The position numbers were made by a program, and so were the translations under genes. Positions 25,121 through 27,116 of a stretch of DNA of 27,116 nt are shown in pieces. Each line of letters opens with the position of its first letter. Position 1 is the stretch's first letter. The notes beneath the pieces are model-generated. The model was not told the DNA's origin, searched no databases, and saw nothing but the letters and a program-made list of their open reading frames with translations. The DNA lies in assembly GCA_945903675.1 (NCBI GenBank), contig CAMDOP010000010.1, positions 1-27,116 on the forward strand, read 5' to 3'. Source of the stretch: Crenothrix polyspora (GTDB lineage Bacteria; Pseudomonadota; Gammaproteobacteria; Methylococcales; Methylomonadaceae).

Positions 25121-26901
25121 CAGTCTTGCTCCACTTGGGTTAAATGCGAGGCGGCATCATTACGATTAGCCAGTAGTCTTGATGTTTCAAGAGCTGCATC
25201 CAGATCAAAGCCAGGTTCATAACTGATGTTTTTTAAGCGACTTTGATAGAGCTCAGGAAAACGCGCCAAGGTACTAATAATAGGGTTAGCGGCTGTCTGC
25301 CCCAAGCCACAATGACTATAATTTTTAACTAAGGCACATAATTCTTCTAATGAGACTACATCACCAGCCGAACCATGACCGTCAATAATTTTGTCTAATT
25401 GATTCTTCAATAAAGACGTGCCGACGCGGCAGGGTGTGCAAAAGCCACAACTTTCATGAGCAAAAAAGTGCGTAAAATTATTAACTATATCCAATAAGTT
25501 GCGCTGCTTATTAAAGATAATAAAAGAACCTCCCGTGGCTAAATCTTCAAAAGCTAGTTTGCGCTGCAGTTCTAGGTCAGAAATAAATAAACCAGAAGGA
25601 CCTCCTATTTGTACACCTAATAAATCTTCTGCGCCACAATCGCTTAAGATGGTTTCTATAGTGGTTCCAAATGCATATTCATAAATGCCAGGCTTGGCAC
25701 AATCACCACTAATGCTCAATATTTTAGTACCTTTGGATTTTTCTGTGCCGATACTGGCAAACCAATCGCCACCAAAATGAGCAATGGCGGCTGCGGCAAA
25801 AAAAGTCTCTACATTATTAACGACCGTTGGTTTACCTAAATAGCCCTTAGTCACTGGATAGGGCGGGCGATTGCGTGGAATACCCATTTTTCCTTCTAGC
25901 GATTCGATTAAAGCTGATTCTTCACCACAGATATATGCACCTGCACCTAAGCAGATGTCGATATCGAAATGTTGGCCGCTGTTAAGTATATTTTTGCCCA
26001 GTAAGCCCAATTGCCTTCGTTCTGCCAATAGCGTTTTTAGCTTTTCGTACAAAAACAAATACTCGCCACGTAAGTATAAAAAGCCTTGCTCTGCTCCAAT
26101 AATGGCTGCACAAATCGTCATGCCCTCAAAAACTTGCTGAGCATAGCTATTTAATAGTACACGATCTTTAAAAGTGCCAGGTTCACCCTCGTCGGCATTG
26201 CAGACTACGTAGCGTTGGCTTTCAGATTCATCACGACAATATTGCCATTTACTGGCAGTTTTAAAGCCAGCACCACCTCGACCGCGCAGACCTGAGGCAT
26301 CGAGCTCTGATAAGGTAGCGGTTAAGCCGCGCTTAAACGTTGCTTGCAAAGCATCACCAACTATTATCGGATGATTCAATAATAAATCTGTTTTAACAAT
26401 ATGGTCATTGACTTGAAATAATTCACTAGGCCATAGAGTGACAGGAATTTCTTGATTTATAAGCTCGCAAATTTGATCTACACGAGCTCGATCAAGACGA
26501 GGTAGGGCATAACCATTAACTAAGCCAGCCGGGCCTTGATCACAGAGTCCAGTGCAGGAAGTATTATCTAAACTGACTAGACCATCTGCTCTAACTTCAC
26601 CGATGGTTACCTGTAGTTGATCTGATAAATAGTCAGTGATCGTGTGCTTTCCTAGTAGGTGATCGGTAATAGAATCACTAATTAACAGTTCATAGCGTCC
26701 GCGCGCAGTTAAATGAAAAAAACTATAAAATTCAATAACGCCAATGATCTGGGTACGTGCTATATTTAATGAGGCGGACAGTTGCTCTATAGCGGCCTTA
26801 GGAATGTAATGGTAGCGAGCTTGAATCGCATGCAGTATGCGCAACAAATGGCTGGCTTGATTGTGATTTTCTTCTGTGATATTTTTAACAAAGGCTTGCA
26901 T
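25120..26901 (-). CDS. hoxF: HoxF, NAD-binding diaphorase large subunit
   Basis: HoxF holds FMN and NAD(H) and exchanges electrons with the hydrogenase module through HoxU. The 593-residue protein is a NuoE-NuoF fusion, which separates it from complex I NuoF. The NuoE-like part (about 1-160) keeps only two of the four expected cluster cysteines (C116, C120 in SCTGLCDQGPA). The first pair is replaced in LLISDSITDH, a degeneracy I also recall in Ralstonia HoxF. The NuoF-like part has LRGRGGAGF (205-213), NADEGEPGTFKDR, GAGAYICGEESALIES (319-334) and a 4Fe-4S site with C485, C488, C491 and C531. I chose the ATG at 26901 because GGAG lies seven bases upstream (26907-26910); a TTG at 26925 would put that site inside the gene. 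Confidence 0.95.
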   Translation of the reverse strand: MQAFVKNITEENHNQASHLLRILHAIQARYHYIPKAAIEQLSASLNIARTQIIGVIEFYSFFHLTARGRYELLISDSITDHLLGKHTITDYLSDQLQVTIGEVRADGLVSLDNTSCTGLCDQGPAGLVNGYALPRLDRARVDQICELINQEIPVTLWPSELFQVNDHIVKTDLLLNHPIIVGDALQATFKRGLTATLSELDASGLRGRGGAGFKTASKWQYCRDESESQRYVVCNADEGEPGTFKDRVLLNSYAQQVFEGMTICAAIIGAEQGFLYLRGEYLFLYEKLKTLLAERRQLGLLGKNILNSGQHFDIDICLGAGAYICGEESALIESLEGKMGIPRNRPPYPVTKGYLGKPTVVNNVETFFAAAAIAHFGGDWFASIGTEKSKGTKILSISGDCAKPGIYEYAFGTTIETILSDCGAEDLLGVQIGGPSGLFISDLELQRKLAFEDLATGGSFIIFNKQRNLLDIVNNFTHFFAHESCGFCTPCRVGTSLLKNQLDKIIDGHGSAGDVVSLEELCALVKNYSHCGLGQTAANPIISTLARFPELYQSRLKNISYEPGFDLDAALETSRLLANRNDAASHLTQVEQD

Positions 26902-26925
26902 GTTAGCTCCTAGACTTAAAAACAA

Positions 26926-27116
26926 TGGACGATTAAAAACCTGAGTATAACTGTATTAAAAACGGCTAAAGCCACTGTAAGTGTGGCTGCGACTTTTCGC
27001 AACTAAACAATCATTGGTGCCTCGTTAGGTTAACGGTAAAGCTGTTAGTACACCTTACAAAAAAATGATTTCCGTTACGGCAATGCGATAAAAGCATTAA
27101 GCAACTTAATGACCTT
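26926..27116. other. Upstream region of hoxFUY with paired hairpins
   Basis: No gene is seen in these 191 bases. Two small hairpins stand together: AGCCAC (26970-26975) with GTGGCT (26983-26988), and TGCGA (26988-26992) with TCGCA (26997-27001). On the minus strand a TATACT at 26949-26944 could be a -10 box for hoxF, but no convincing -35 is present. The hairpins could be a small dispersed repeat or an operator. Confidence 0.35.

Noticed and set aside
1..27116. CRISPR array, insertion sequence, tRNA-linked integration or toxin-antitoxin pair
   Set aside because: No regularly spaced direct repeats, transposase or integrase frames, tRNA genes or recognisable toxin-antitoxin pairs were seen.

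Overview
The window carries 27 protein-coding genes that I can support and no rRNA, tRNA or CRISPR array. Gene content points to a gammaproteobacterium: sspA-sspB, a three-gene petABC bc1 operon with separate cytochrome b and c1, uvrC-pgsA, mlaFEDB-murA-hisGDC, and rimK. The AT-rich sequence, the carboxyspermidine-type polyamine pair and the NAD-linked Hox hydrogenase make a methanotroph of the Methylococcales a reasonable guess. No methane-oxidation gene is present, so this placement is inference.

Layout. Positions 1-1006: a double palindrome, then rimK on the minus strand. Positions 1374-6244 (plus): a compact four-gene glycan module with a membrane-anchored deacetylase-like protein, a GT2 and a GT4 glycosyltransferase, and a PaaK/CapK-like AMP ligase. 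Positions 6276-8664 (plus): uvrC overlapping pgsA. Positions 8782-9616 (plus): a TetR regulator and a 61-residue zinc-ribbon-like protein. From 9706 to the right end every gene is on the minus strand. In transcription order these are hoxF-hoxU-hoxY; mlaF-mlaE-mlaD-mlaB-murA-hisG-hisD-hisC; petA-petB-petC; sspA-sspB; and nspC followed by carboxynorspermidine dehydrogenase.

How the genes work together. The mla genes encode an inner-membrane phospholipid ABC transporter. murA starts peptidoglycan synthesis and hisGDC supply three steps of histidine synthesis. petABC encode ubiquinol:cytochrome c reductase. sspA/sspB encode a transcription co-regulator and a ClpXP adaptor. nspC and its dehydrogenase make spermidine or norspermidine by the carboxy-polyamine route. 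hoxFUY encode the diaphorase and the small hydrogenase subunit of a group 3d NiFe hydrogenase.

Most notable points. (1) hoxY is followed four bases later by a strong hairpin and there is no hoxH in the window. (2) The mla operon lacks both mlaC and the BolA-like ibaG gene usually found between mlaD and murA. (3) A GC-rich, heavily structured element of about 190 bases lies between hoxY and mlaF. (4) Cytochrome b has a C-terminal extension of about 75 residues. (5) The glycan module contains an unusual SDDWG deacetylase-like protein. I did not find a clearly new defence or mobile system.
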